Shown: one piece after another, positions 34,944 through 43,744 of the stretch
How positions within the stretch are numbered: position 1 is the stretch's first letter
Layout of the letters: each line of letters opens with the position of its first letter
Assembly (NCBI GenBank): GCA_027339745.1
Contig: DAHWNW010000001.1
Location: 1 to 64,000, forward strand
Reading direction: 5' to 3'
Source: Nitrososphaerota archaeon
Lineage (GTDB): Archaea; Thermoproteota; Nitrososphaeria; Nitrososphaerales; Gagatemarchaeaceae
DNA: 64,000 nucleotides
Notes under the pieces: generated by a model
Told to the model about the DNA's origin: nothing
What the model saw: the letters and a program-made list of their open reading frames with translations, nothing else
The model's database searches: none
Program-made: the position numbers and the translations under genes

Positions 34944-35453
34944 GTGGCGGCGACGGCTGCAGGGGAAGTCTGGGAGGAGGTCGATGCGAAGATGAGGGTC
35001 GTCCGGCTCACGCCCCCCCTGCAGGCGCTGGTCCCCGTCCTGGCGCTCCCCGCCCTATCGAAGGGGACGAGGGGGATGACACTGATACCAGGGAGCGGGG
35101 GGGCCGCCCTGGGCGCTATCCTCGTGGCCGCGTCGTCGGGGATGGCCTACGCGCTCTACACCGCGGCCGGGCCCCTGGCGGGGCTCCTCCCAGTCTGGCT
35201 GGTCGGGACCGCGGGGGCGGTCCTGCTCGCGTCGGCTATGAAGCCGACCGCCTTCGTAAAACCGATATGCGTCCGCTGCAGGCTCCTCCCTGTGATCAGG
35301 GAGCACGAGGCGATACACCTTTCCGGCGTCGGCGGAGAGGAGGCAGTCTGGGAGTCGATGCGTTCGAGGCACAGCATCGAGAGCCTGTCCTTGGAGGGGG
35401 ACCCGGCGATATGCGCCTTCTGTCCGATCCCCAAGAGACTCGCGGAGCGCTAG
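34944..35453 (+). CDS. Membrane protein with paired cysteine motifs
   Basis: This 169-residue protein has two to three hydrophobic segments (about 50-75, 80-98) preceded by an amphipathic N-terminus. A cytoplasmic-looking tail holds CVRC (at about 109-112), HEAIHL, and CAFC (at about 158-161). Four cysteines in two pairs with nearby His residues suggest a zinc or iron-sulphur site. I do not recognise the family. It lies between surE and ABCE1 with gaps of about ten bases, so it is probably co-transcribed with them. Confidence 0.55.
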   Translation: MAATAAGEVWEEVDAKMRVVRLTPPLQALVPVLALPALSKGTRGMTLIPGSGGAALGAILVAASSGMAYALYTAAGPLAGLLPVWLVGTAGAVLLASAMKPTAFVKPICVRCRLLPVIREHEAIHLSGVGGEEAVWESMRSRHSIESLSLEGDPAICAFCPIPKRLAER

Positions 35454-35463
35454 GTGAGAAGAG

Positions 35464-37275
35464 ATGGTCCACCGCATCGCCGTAGTAGAACAGGACCTCT
35501 GCCAGACCAAGAAGTGCGGCCTTGAGTGCATCAAAGAGTGCCCGGTAAACATCAACGGCCAGGAGTGCATCACCCTCCCCGAAAGCAGAATCGCGCTGGT
35601 CTCAGAAGGGCTCTGCATCGGCTGCGGCATCTGCGTCAAGGTCTGCCCCTTCGATGCCATCGACATCCTGAACCTGAGCGAGGAGCTGAAGACAGACAAG
35701 ATCCACCAGTACGGCGTCAACTCATTCCGGCTGTTCCGGATCCCCACCGTGAGGAAAGGACAGGTGGTGGGGCTGGTCGGGAGGAACGGGATAGGCAAGT
35801 CGACGGCCCTCAAGATACTCGCGGGACAGCTCGTCCCCAACCTTGGCGACTACGAGCGGGAGGGGACATGGGACAGGTTCGTCAGGTACCTCAGCGGGCG
35901 GGAGATGAAGGAGCACTTCGAGAGGGTCGCCGACGGAGAGTTGAAGGTCTCTCTAAAGCCTCAGGCGGTATACAAGATCCCTGAGGCGTGGAAGGGGAAG
36001 GCGCGGGGGCTCCTCGAGCAGATGGACGAAAGGAAGAGGATGGACGAGGTGGCGGACCTGCTAAGCCTGAGGGAGTCGCTCGACAAGGACCTCCCCGACC
36101 TCAGCGGCGGGGAGCTGCAGAGGGTGGCGGTCGCCGCCGCTGCGCTGAAGGACGCGGACCTGTACCTGTTCGACGAGCCGTCGTCTTACAACGATGTCTA
36201 CCAGAGGCTCGCGGTCTCGAAGCTGATAACGGGGCTTGCCGAAGAGGGCAAAGCCGTCCTCGTGGTCGAGCACGACATCGCGTTCCTCGACTACGTCACT
36301 GACTATGTCCAGATCATCTATGGCGAGCCTGGGGCCTACGGCATCGTCTCCGGGCTGTACCCAGCCAGGACGGGGATAAACGCCCTGCTCGACGGCTACC
36401 TCCCCCAGGAGAACGTCAGGTTCAGGGACCACGCAGTCTCCTTTGACGTCAGGGCTGCCGGGGAGACGGTGGAGAGCGAGGCCGCCGTCGCGAAGTACAC
36501 CGAGTTGACGAAGAGTTACCAGTCTTTCAGCCTCAGGGTCGGCGCGGGGGAGATAAAGGGAGGCTCCATCGTCGGGGCGGTCGGCGCCAACGCGCTCGGG
36601 AAGACCACCTTCCTCAAGATGCTGGCAGGAGTGGAGAAGCCCGCCGAGGGGACGGTTCACGTGGACGCGAAGGTGGCGTACAAGCCCCAGTACCTCAGCT
36701 CCGACTTCGAGGGGACCGTGGAGGAGTTCTTCATGTCGACCCTCGGGACGAAGTACAACGACCCGGTCCTCCAGGACAACCTGGTCGCCCCCTTGAGGCT
36801 CGAGAAGCTCATGGCCAGGAAGGTGGGGGAGCTCAGCGGAGGGGAGCTCCAGAAGGTGGCGGTCGTAGCCACCATGGCCCAGGAGTCGGACGTATACGCG
36901 CTTGACGAGCCGTCGGCGTTCCTGGACGTGGAGGACAGGTTCGTCGTATCTCGGGCGATCAACAGGATGGTGAAGGCGAGGGGGAAGGCGGCCGTCGTGA
37001 TAGACCACGACCTCCAAGTGATCGACATAGTGTCCGACAGGCTCCTGGTCTTCAGCGGGGAGCCAGGGGTGGCGGGGGAGGCCACCCCTCCGCTGACCAA
37101 GGAGGCGGGGATGAACGACTTCCTGAGTAGGGTGGGGCTCACATACAGGCGGGACGTCAACACGGGGAGGCCCAGGGTCAACAAGCCGGGCTCGAAGCTG
37201 GACAGGGAGCAAAAGGAGAGGGGGGACTACTACTACGTCCCAGCCCAGAGGGAAGAAAGTGCCCCGGCTGATTAG
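35464..37275 (+). CDS. rli1: ABCE1/Rli1 ribosome-recycling ATPase
   Basis: ABCE1 splits ribosomes after termination. The N-terminal ferredoxin-like domain has the eight cysteines of two 4Fe-4S clusters (CQTKKCGLECIKECP, CIGCGICVKVCPFDA). Two ABC domains follow: Walker A GRNGIGKS (about 105), signature LSGGELQRVA, and Walker A GANALGKT (about 375), signature LSGGELQKVA. The hinge region between them is conserved. At 603 residues it is full length. Its stop codon overlaps the trm5 start by 17 bases. Confidence 0.97.
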   Translation: MVHRIAVVEQDLCQTKKCGLECIKECPVNINGQECITLPESRIALVSEGLCIGCGICVKVCPFDAIDILNLSEELKTDKIHQYGVNSFRLFRIPTVRKGQVVGLVGRNGIGKSTALKILAGQLVPNLGDYEREGTWDRFVRYLSGREMKEHFERVADGELKVSLKPQAVYKIPEAWKGKARGLLEQMDERKRMDEVADLLSLRESLDKDLPDLSGGELQRVAVAAAALKDADLYLFDEPSSYNDVYQRLAVSKLITGLAEEGKAVLVVEHDIAFLDYVTDYVQIIYGEPGAYGIVSGLYPARTGINALLDGYLPQENVRFRDHAVSFDVRAAGETVESEAAVAKYTELTKSYQSFSLRVGAGEIKGGSIVGAVGANALGKTTFLKMLAGVEKPAEGTVHVDAKVAYKPQYLSSDFEGTVEEFFMSTLGTKYNDPVLQDNLVAPLRLEKLMARKVGELSGGELQKVAVVATMAQESDVYALDEPSAFLDVEDRFVVSRAINRMVKARGKAAVVIDHDLQVIDIVSDRLLVFSGEPGVAGEATPPLTKEAGMNDFLSRVGLTYRRDVNTGRPRVNKPGSKLDREQKERGDYYYVPAQREESAPAD

Positions 37276-38131
37276 GGCCGCGCTCGAGAAGGCAGGGGTC
37301 GAAGGCGCGGGGCGCGTCTCCTCCGGGGTCGACGTGGTGGGGGACATAGCCATCGTGAGGCTGGCAGGGTTCACGCCGCGCGAGAAGGCGAAGGTCGCCG
37401 ACGCCATCCTCGAGGAGATGCGGAACGTGAAGGTGGTGATGGAGCAGGAGGGGGGGATAGAGGGGGAGTTCAGGCTGAGGAAGCTGGTGCGCCTCGCCGG
37501 CGAGGCGAGGACCACCACGGTGCACAGGGAGAACGGCTGCTCTTTCATGGTGGACGTGGAGAAGGCGTACTTCTCCCCTCGGCTCTCCACGGAGAGGCTC
37601 CGGATAGCCAGGCTTGTCGGGCGCGACGAGCGCGTCCTCAACATGTTCGCCGGAGTCGGCCCCTTCTCCGTCTTGATAGCGAAGGTATCGGGCGCCAGGG
37701 TGACCAGCTGCGAGATGAACGAGGTGGCGGCGGACCTGCACGAGGCTAACGACAGGCTGAACAAGGTCGATGGGCTGGTGACGGTGGTCCGAGGCGACGC
37801 CGCCTCCCTCCCCGGCTCTCTCCGGGAGAGGTTCGACAGGGTGCTGATGCCCCACCCGTCTGAAGCGGACAAGTATCTCCGGGGGGCGATAGAGATGACG
37901 AAGGGGACTGGGACCATACACTACTACAGGCACGTCCTTGGGGAGGACGAGGGGGAGGCGAAGGGGGCGCTCCGCAGGGAGCTGAGGAGGCTCCTCCCCG
38001 CGGGAGCGAGATACAAGTCGAGGAGGGTGAGGGAGGTCGGGCCCAGGTGGGTGGAGATGGAGGCAGACATCAGGCTCGCCGCGCGAGAGGGGAAGGACCG
38101 CCGCGCCCGGAAGGGCGCAACCCCAACATAG
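37259..38131 (+). CDS. trm5: tRNA (guanine37-N1)-methyltransferase Trm5
   Basis: Trm5 makes 1-methylguanosine 37 next to the anticodon, preventing frameshifts. The protein has an N-terminal substrate-binding part (about 20-95), then the Rossmann methyltransferase: YFSPRLSTERLRIARLV, SAM motif NMFAGVGPFSVLIAK, SCEMNEVAADLHEANDRLN. At the position of the usual NLP element it reads LMPHPSEA; the usual Asn is replaced, a variant to check against other archaeal Trm5 clades. A GTG start lies inside the ABCE1 gene. Confidence 0.85.
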   Translation: MPRLIRAALEKAGVEGAGRVSSGVDVVGDIAIVRLAGFTPREKAKVADAILEEMRNVKVVMEQEGGIEGEFRLRKLVRLAGEARTTTVHRENGCSFMVDVEKAYFSPRLSTERLRIARLVGRDERVLNMFAGVGPFSVLIAKVSGARVTSCEMNEVAADLHEANDRLNKVDGLVTVVRGDAASLPGSLRERFDRVLMPHPSEADKYLRGAIEMTKGTGTIHYYRHVLGEDEGEAKGALRRELRRLLPAGARYKSRRVREVGPRWVEMEADIRLAAREGKDRRARKGATPT

Positions 38132-38153
38132 AAGCGCCGGGGTCCCCCCGGGC

Positions 38154-39587
38154 GTGCGCAGGATTACTTCCGCGGCGGAGCTGGCCGCCCTTTCAAAGGA
38201 CGCGGGGATATTCGTCATAGCCCCGGCGAGGGCGTACGTGGTCGAGTCCGAGCGCGAGGTGTCGCACGCCGTAAGGGAGGCGGCCGGGGACGGGCTGAGC
38301 GTGACCCCCAGAGGAGGGGGGACCTCGATCCCCACGCAGTCGGTCGGGTCCGGCGCGATACTCGTCCAGGCGAGGGCGTCGATCAGGCTGACGCAGGACA
38401 CCGTAGTCTGCGAGCCCGGGGTGGTCAAGGCGGACCTAAACAGGGAGCTCTCGAAGTGGGGGAGATGGATGCCTGTCGACCCTTCGAGCTACGCGAGCTG
38501 CACCGTGGGAGGGATGGTCGCGAACAACTCCTCTGGGGCGAGGACCCTGAAGTACGGGTCCACCGCTGACTCCCTCGCCGGGGCGAGGGTCGTCCTTGCC
38601 GACGGCAGGGCCCTGGCCTTGGGCCCCGCGACCGAAGAGGCGCTGTCTGGAGACCCCCTGACACGCAAGGCGGCGTCGCTGATACTTGAAAACCAGAAGG
38701 AGATATCGGAGGACGCCCCCAGGGCGACCAAGAACTCCTCCGGGTACAGGCTGGAAAAGGTGCGCCGGGGGAGCTTCCTCGACCTTCAGAAGCTCTTCGC
38801 TGGGTCCGAAGGGACGCTCGGGGTCATCACGGAGGCGACGCTGAAGACGAGGCTCAGGCCCAAGTGGAGGGCCCTCTTCGTGGCGGAGTCCACCCTGCAC
38901 GAGCTCGACGCCGCGGTAGCCGCGTTCAGGACCCTCGCCCCGTCTGCCCTCGAGCTGGTGGACAAATCAGTGTTCCGCAGCGCGGGGAGGTGGGAGAGGG
39001 TCTCGAGGCTCTCGCGGTCGGACGACCCGTTCATGATTTTCTGCGAGCTCGACGGCGACGATGGAGGATTGGAGGAGGAAGCGGCGGGGGCAGTCGGCGG
39101 CCTCGACCCCCTGCTTTTGACTGACGAAGGGGACATCTCGGCGGCCTGGGAGGCTCGGAACGAGACGTTGACCTTCGCGCAGGACATGGTGAAAGGAGGG
39201 AGGCGCCCGGTCCCAGGCGTCGAAGACCTGGCCGTCCCCCCGGGGGCGCTCGGCGACCTGGTGGAGCTGCTTGTGGGCCAGTTCGAGCGGAGAGGGCTCG
39301 AGTACATACTTTACGGCCACGCGGGGGACGCGAACCTCCACGCCAGGCCGCTTCTCGACCTGAGCGAGCCATCGGAGGCGAAGGTCAACGAGGGGCTGAT
39401 GGAGGACTGCTTCGAGGAGGTGTGGAAGATGGGAGGGTCCATGACCGGAGAGCACGGGGACGGGATGCTGAGGGCGAAGTACGTCCCCCGCCAGTACCCG
39501 CGGACCTACCACCTGATGGAGGAGCTGAAGGCGATGTTCGACCCGAAAGTGGTCATGAACCCCGGCGTCAAGATCGCCAGGACATAG
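38154..39587 (+). CDS. FAD-linked dehydrogenase, GlcD/D-lactate dehydrogenase type
   Basis: This oxidase has the PCMH-type FAD-binding domain (about 15-200: TPRGGGTSIPTQSVG, CTVGGMVANNSSGARTLKYG) and the C-terminal VAO-family cap (about 250-470), with the catalytic YGHAGDANLHARP and GEHGDGMLRAKY. Substrates in this family include D-lactate, glycolate, 2-hydroxyglutarate and alkyl ethers. At 477 residues it is complete. The start is GTG with CGGGG spacing unclear. It overlaps the 3' end of the convergent DUF99 gene by 20 bases. The exact substrate cannot be read from the sequence. Confidence 0.85.
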   Translation: MRRITSAAELAALSKDAGIFVIAPARAYVVESEREVSHAVREAAGDGLSVTPRGGGTSIPTQSVGSGAILVQARASIRLTQDTVVCEPGVVKADLNRELSKWGRWMPVDPSSYASCTVGGMVANNSSGARTLKYGSTADSLAGARVVLADGRALALGPATEEALSGDPLTRKAASLILENQKEISEDAPRATKNSSGYRLEKVRRGSFLDLQKLFAGSEGTLGVITEATLKTRLRPKWRALFVAESTLHELDAAVAAFRTLAPSALELVDKSVFRSAGRWERVSRLSRSDDPFMIFCELDGDDGGLEEEAAGAVGGLDPLLLTDEGDISAAWEARNETLTFAQDMVKGGRRPVPGVEDLAVPPGALGDLVELLVGQFERRGLEYILYGHAGDANLHARPLLDLSEPSEAKVNEGLMEDCFEEVWKMGGSMTGEHGDGMLRAKYVPRQYPRTYHLMEELKAMFDPKVVMNPGVKIART

Positions 39588-40140
39588 CAGCCCTGGCCAG
39601 CAGCTTGGCCACCCTCACAGGCTCCGGGATTGACCCCTGCAGAGTGAAGGCGTCGAGGACTGCCTTCGCCTCCCCCTCGTCGACCCCCGCCGTCCTGACG
39701 AAGACCGCGTGGCCCGTCTTGAGCCTGACCCTAACCCTCTCGCCAAGCCGCCTGTACGCCTCCAACTTCGCCTCAGCCCCCTCTGGGAAGTGGCGCCTTA
39801 TCGAACCCTCGATCCCCCCGGTCTCCTTGTACGTCAGGCAGACGACGGGGAGGCGTGTCCTGACGGAGAGCCCGTCGGCGTCGACGACGTTGTATAGGCT
39901 CAGGATAGCGCCGGAGACGAGGATGACGTTGATGTCGTTCCTGCGGAACCGCCTGAACAACGAGGCGATGGACCTCGTGGCGTCGTCCCCGCCTACCTCG
40001 GTCCTCCCCATCGCCACCCCGTCGATGACGAAGTCGCTCCGCATCACGACCCCGGCCAGGACCGACCTCCTCTGCCCCTGCCTGAAGCTCTCGGCGACGC
40101 CGAGGGCCCTTATCCCAGGCTTGTCGAGGTGGAGCCTCAT
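39568..40140 (-). CDS. DUF99 family protein
   Basis: DUF99 proteins have an endonuclease-V-like fold and are mostly archaeal; function is uncertain. The 190-residue protein shows IRALGVAESF at the N-terminus, LAGVVMRSDFVIDGVAMG, the NDINVILVSGAILSLYNVVD core and LPVVCLTYKETGG. It is the last gene of the ABC-2 operon, nine bases after the permease, so it may be co-transcribed with the exporter by chance or regulation. Confidence 0.85.
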   Translation of the reverse strand: MRLHLDKPGIRALGVAESFRQGQRRSVLAGVVMRSDFVIDGVAMGRTEVGGDDATRSIASLFRRFRRNDINVILVSGAILSLYNVVDADGLSVRTRLPVVCLTYKETGGIEGSIRRHFPEGAEAKLEAYRRLGERVRVRLKTGHAVFVRTAGVDEGEAKAVLDAFTLQGSIPEPVRVAKLLARAAMSWRS

Positions 40141-40149
40141 CTGGAAGAC

Positions 40150-40998
40150 CTAGTACTCTTCGAACCTGCCTGTCCTGCGCGAGAGCGACTCGAAGCCGGT
40201 GAAGAGCGCGAAGCCGGAGAGCATCACAAGCAGGGCGTCGAGCGACTCCCAGCCGATGATGCCGAGGAGGGACCGCAGCGAGTCGCCCGCTATCGCCATC
40301 CTCACCGCCTCGGTCCCGTATGTGAGCGGGATGGCCCACGCCACCGGCTGCAGCCATGTCGGGAGCTGGGACACAGGGAAGTCGATCCCGCAGAGGAGCA
40401 TGGTGACGAAGAGGAAGACGTTAGCCACTATCAGCGCTGTCCTCATGTAGAGCCCGACGGCGCTTATCAGGAGGCCGAAGGTCGTCATGGCTATCGCAGT
40501 CAGCATCACCACCACGACGAGGGCGAGGAAGTCTGCCTGGGCGAAGCTCACGCCGAATATTGTGGCCGCGTAGAGCAGCCCCGCCCCCGCTATCAGGGCG
40601 GAGAGGAGGACCTGGAACCACGCCCTGCCGATGAATAGTGCCACCCTGTTCGCGGGGGTCACCATGGTGCTAGGGAGCGTCCCCTGCCACTTGTCCTGGG
40701 AGGTGATGTTCGCCACGGCGAACACGGCGGAGAAGGACATCGCCTGCAGGGCGTTCCCGATGACTATGAACTGGGTCGCCGAAAGAGGGTACTTCAGGTA
40801 CACGGAGAGGAAGGCGAAGAACCCTATCTGGGCGATGGGGGTGATGAAGATCTGCATGATCCACATCTCCCAGCTGTCCCAGATGATGAGCCCCTTCCTG
40901 CCGAAGAAGAAGGCCCCCTTGAACACGCGGTACGCCATCTGGAGGCGCGACCTGGCGCTGAGGACACCGGCTTCTTCAGTACTCTTCAAGGGTACCAA
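40150..40998 (-). CDS. ABC-2 type exporter permease
   Basis: The 282-residue protein has six membrane helices in the ABC-2 pattern, with a cytoplasmic N-terminus (FKGAFFFGRKGLIIWDSWEMW, an elbow helix). A long extracytoplasmic loop follows helix 1, and the helix 5-6 region reads PVSQLPTWLQPVAWAIPLTYGTEAVR, typical of drug, lipid and polysaccharide exporters. Its start overlaps the previous permease gene by 23 bases. With the adjacent permease it should form the membrane heterodimer served by the ATPase. Confidence 0.85.
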   Translation of the reverse strand: MVPLKSTEEAGVLSARSRLQMAYRVFKGAFFFGRKGLIIWDSWEMWIMQIFITPIAQIGFFAFLSVYLKYPLSATQFIVIGNALQAMSFSAVFAVANITSQDKWQGTLPSTMVTPANRVALFIGRAWFQVLLSALIAGAGLLYAATIFGVSFAQADFLALVVVVMLTAIAMTTFGLLISAVGLYMRTALIVANVFLFVTMLLCGIDFPVSQLPTWLQPVAWAIPLTYGTEAVRMAIAGDSLRSLLGIIGWESLDALLVMLSGFALFTGFESLSRRTGRFEEY

Positions 40999-41818
40999 TC
41001 TTCTTTGCGTATGCTTCGACCCTCTTGAACAGGAAGAACGCCAGGGCCAGGTAGGCGAGGGTCTCGACGGCCATGATGGCCATGTCCTGCCAGTACGTGG
41101 TCGGGAGGCCCACGTAGTTGGGGAGGGCGGCGATCCTGATGGCGTCTATCCCCCATGTCGGGGCGAGCATGAAGGCGAACGGGAGGTAGACTATCGGCAG
41201 GAGTATCACAGGGAACATCGTGCCGGTCGCGATGTACACCGGGATCTCCATCGAGTTGGTGATGAAGCCCCCCTTGCGCGAGAGGAGGAGGACGGTCGTC
41301 ATGAGGAGGCCGAAGGTCGAGAGCGAGAGGAAGGTAGACACAGAAGCGAGGAAGAAGGCAGGAGGATTGACGAGCGTGAACCCCGTCCTGAACCAGGCTA
41401 TCCCGATCACCAGTATGAAGACGGCGGTGAGGACCCCCTGGAGGGTGTTGAACAGCACTCTGCCGAGCGCGATCCAGGAGAGGGGCATCGGCGCGGCGAG
41501 GGTAGATTCCATCGTCCCGTTCCACCTGTCGAAGCCTATCGAGTTCGCCGAGGCGTAGATGGTCGTCCCCCACATCCCCATCAGCCCCGAGCCCAGGACT
41601 AGGTACAGGAGGAAGGAGCCGCTCGAGGTCTGGCCGTCGAACAGCTCGAAGGCGACGAGGGTGAATATGAACGGGGCGATGATGTTGGGGATGACCCACT
41701 GCGGGTCGGCGAAGAAGAGCCTGCTTGTGAGGAACATGGAAGCCTTCAGGACTTGCACCCTCTGCCCCAGGTACCCCTCCGTCCTCTTCCCGGGGGTCAG
41801 GTCGTCCATGGAGGGCAT
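40976..41818 (-). CDS. ABC-2 type exporter permease
   Basis: This is the second permease, 280 residues, related to its neighbour: elbow helix KASMFLTSRLFFADPQWV, membrane helices, and the signature PVILLPIVYLPFAFMLAPTWGIDAIR near the C-terminus. The C-terminal tails of both permeases are alike (VEAYAKKIGTLEEY and SLSRRTGRFEEY), suggesting duplication. The stop of the ATPase and this start overlap as TAATG (41816-41820). Confidence 0.85.
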   Translation of the reverse strand: MPSMDDLTPGKRTEGYLGQRVQVLKASMFLTSRLFFADPQWVIPNIIAPFIFTLVAFELFDGQTSSGSFLLYLVLGSGLMGMWGTTIYASANSIGFDRWNGTMESTLAAPMPLSWIALGRVLFNTLQGVLTAVFILVIGIAWFRTGFTLVNPPAFFLASVSTFLSLSTFGLLMTTVLLLSRKGGFITNSMEIPVYIATGTMFPVILLPIVYLPFAFMLAPTWGIDAIRIAALPNYVGLPTTYWQDMAIMAVETLAYLALAFFLFKRVEAYAKKIGTLEEY

Positions 41819-42846
41819 TACTCTTCCACCAACCTGAGGTAGGCGTCTTCCAGCGTCGGCTCCTTTATCGTCCTGTCGATTATCTTCGTCCCCTCCGGGA
41901 GCGCGGCGACCACCTGTGGGAGGAGGTCCGCGCCCATGGGGGTCTGGACCCTGATCGACTGCTCCTCGGAGTCGAGGTCGGCCACCACCCTGACCACGCT
42001 CGGGAGGGCCCGGAGAGCTTCGACGTACTCCATCGTCGCCCCGTATGTCCTGAGGTCTATGACGGAGATGTCTCTTACCATGTTCTTCAGATCGGACGGG
42101 GTGTCGAGCGCGACTATCTTCCCCTTCGAGATCACCCCCACGCGCTGGCAGAGCTCCTCCGCCTCGAACATGTAGTGCGTAGTGAGGAGGATCGTCTTCC
42201 CCTGTGCCTTCAGCTCCCGCACCATGTTGCGGATGTCCCTCGCCCCGGCAGGGTCGAGCCCTATGGTGGGCTCGTCGAGGAATATCAGCTCAGGGTCGTG
42301 TACCAGGGCCTTCGCTATGTGGAGCCTCTGCTTCATCCCCCTCGAATACTTCTCGACTCTCTCCTGGGCCCTGTCGGCCAGACCCACCACTTCGAGCAGC
42401 TGCGGGATCCTCTTCTTTGCGACCCCCGAGTCGACCCCGTAGAGGTCCGAGAAGTAGCGGAGGTTGTCCACCGCAGAGACCCTGTTGTAGAGGCCCCTCT
42501 CCCCGCCGAAGACGATCCCTATCCTGCGCCTGATCTCGTAGAGGTCTTTCCTGACGTCGAGGCCCAGGATCGTCGCGTCGCCCCCGGTCGGGGTGAGCAG
42601 CGTCGTGAGGATCTTGATGGTCGTGGTCTTGCCGGCGCCGTTGGGCCCTATCAGACCGAAGAGCTCGCCTACCGCGACCTGGAAGTCGACGCCGGAGAGC
42701 GCCCACGTGCTCCGCGCGACCCCGCCGAAGAAGTTCCTAGTGGTATACTCCCGAGTAAGCCCCTTGACCGAAACGGCCCATTCTGACGACTCTGCGGACG
42801 GCGACCCCAGCACCAATACCTGATATGGCTCCCGTGGGATTCCCAC
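41818..42846 (-). CDS. ABC exporter ATPase, DrrA/NatA type
   Basis: The ATPase drives the two ABC-2 permeases. Walker A is GPNGAGKT, signature YSRGMKQRLHIAKAL, Walker B ELIFLDEPTIGLDPAG and H-loop LLTTHYMFEAE. The C-terminal regulatory extension (about 240-340) resembles that of DrrA/daunorubicin-type exporters. The frame is open to 42939, and the ATP domain needs only a start before about 42770. I place it at GTG 42846, the best leaderless match to a weak TATA-like element near 42860. TTG 42816 and GTG 42813 are alternatives. Confidence 0.88.
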   Translation of the reverse strand: MGIPREPYQVLVLGSPSAESSEWAVSVKGLTREYTTRNFFGGVARSTWALSGVDFQVAVGELFGLIGPNGAGKTTTIKILTTLLTPTGGDATILGLDVRKDLYEIRRRIGIVFGGERGLYNRVSAVDNLRYFSDLYGVDSGVAKKRIPQLLEVVGLADRAQERVEKYSRGMKQRLHIAKALVHDPELIFLDEPTIGLDPAGARDIRNMVRELKAQGKTILLTTHYMFEAEELCQRVGVISKGKIVALDTPSDLKNMVRDISVIDLRTYGATMEYVEALRALPSVVRVVADLDSEEQSIRVQTPMGADLLPQVVAALPEGTKIIDRTIKEPTLEDAYLRLVEE

Positions 42847-42847
42847 G
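42833..42847. promoter_or_regulatory. Perfect inverted repeat at the exporter start
   Basis: CGTGGGA-T-TCCCACG is a perfect palindrome with seven-base arms around one base, located at or just inside the start of the ABC exporter ATPase gene and upstream of the divergent PPC-domain gene. It may bind a dimeric repressor or form an mRNA hairpin at the 5' end. Confidence 0.4.
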
Positions 42848-42971
42848 TCCGTGTGAGGGTATGAAAGGGTTCCCCCCAAGGACCAGGCGGTCAGGGCGGG
42901 TTTCTGAAACTGTTCCCTGGACCCTCCCCCGAAGGCCACCCCTTTTAACGCCGTGGAGGTCTGGGCGGGCG

Positions 42972-43370
42972 TTGGCGAAGATACATTCGTTCAAGGCGGG
43001 GGCGCGGATCCCCGAAGACATACTCGCGGCCGCGGCCGAAGACAAGGTCACCACGGCCCTTGTGACAGGCATCGGCGGGGTGCGCGAGGTCAAGCTCGCG
43101 TACTTCGACCAGAAGAAGAAGAGGTACGAGGAGAAGGCGTTCGATGAGAAGATGGAGCTCGTCAGCCTGATCGGGAACGTGACCATGAAGGAGGGGAAGA
43201 GGTTCCTGCACGCGCACGGCACGTTCGGAAGGGACGACTACTCAGTCATAGGCGGGCACATCGTTTCCGCGGTAATCTCCCCCCTCCTCGAATTCGTCCT
43301 CACCCCCACGGACAACGCCGCGGTCAGGGAGTTCGACGAGTCCCTCGGGCTCTACGCGATACGCGACTAG
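42972..43370 (+). CDS. PPC/DUF296 domain protein
   Basis: The 132-residue protein is a single PPC (DUF296) domain, a trimeric fold found in prokaryotes and, with AT-hooks, in plant proteins. Diagnostic parts are AKIHSFKAGARIPEDIL, ALVTGIGGVREVKLAYFD, and the histidine motifs HAHGTFG and IGGHIVSAV, which may bind metal. The frame opens at 42825, but TTG 42972 follows a TATA-like element (ttttaac, 42943-42949) by 26 bases. No AT-hook is present. Function in archaea is not established. Confidence 0.85.
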   Translation: MAKIHSFKAGARIPEDILAAAAEDKVTTALVTGIGGVREVKLAYFDQKKKRYEEKAFDEKMELVSLIGNVTMKEGKRFLHAHGTFGRDDYSVIGGHIVSAVISPLLEFVLTPTDNAAVREFDESLGLYAIRD

Positions 43371-43444
43371 GCGCCCGCATCGACCCGCGCAAGCAAAGGG
43401 CCCTACCCCCTGCATCGTGTTTAAGAGCAGAAGCGAGCCCGCAC

Positions 43445-43740
43445 CCCCGCCCTCGATGACTGAACAGAGTTACGGGATTAGGTCAAGATGACCTGAAGGC
43501 ATTAGGCTGAGAGGGCATGCGAGCCTGCAGCGGCTTACGTCGTCTTCCGCTTCGCGCAGCTCCCCGAGTCGGGCGAGGCCGCGCAACCCCCGGCCGCGAG
43601 GGGCATGGAGGACAGAGGGGACGCTGGCAACCCGGCAGCCTACCTTCGGCGTCACCGACGCCCGGGGCGCCGAGGGACATAGAGACTCTGGGCATGGAAC
43701 CCCGGGTTCGCGCGCGAGGCTAGCCCCGCCCAGGGTCTGA
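43445..43740 (+). ncRNA. Candidate structured RNA, unknown family
   Basis: Between the 3' ends of the PPC gene and a dehydrogenase lie about 370 bases with no plausible coding frame. A TATA-like element (tgtttaagag, 43416-43425) predicts a transcript from about 43445. The following sequence has several strong inverted repeats: ggtca-aga-tgacc (43481-43493), ggcgtc-acc-gacgcc, gaacc-ccg-ggttc, and an 11-pair stem joining agactctgggc (43683) to gcccagggtct (43728). The end falls just before the convergent gene stop at 43745. No 7S, RNase P, 5S or tRNA signature was found. The strand is chosen from the promoter only. Confidence 0.4.
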
Positions 43741-43744
43741 GATG

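Noticed and set aside
43445-43740. 7S RNA or RNase P RNA as identity of the structured region
   Set aside because: The helix 8 motif of SRP RNA and the GAGGAAAGTCC and ACAGAA elements of RNase P RNA are not found here on either strand.
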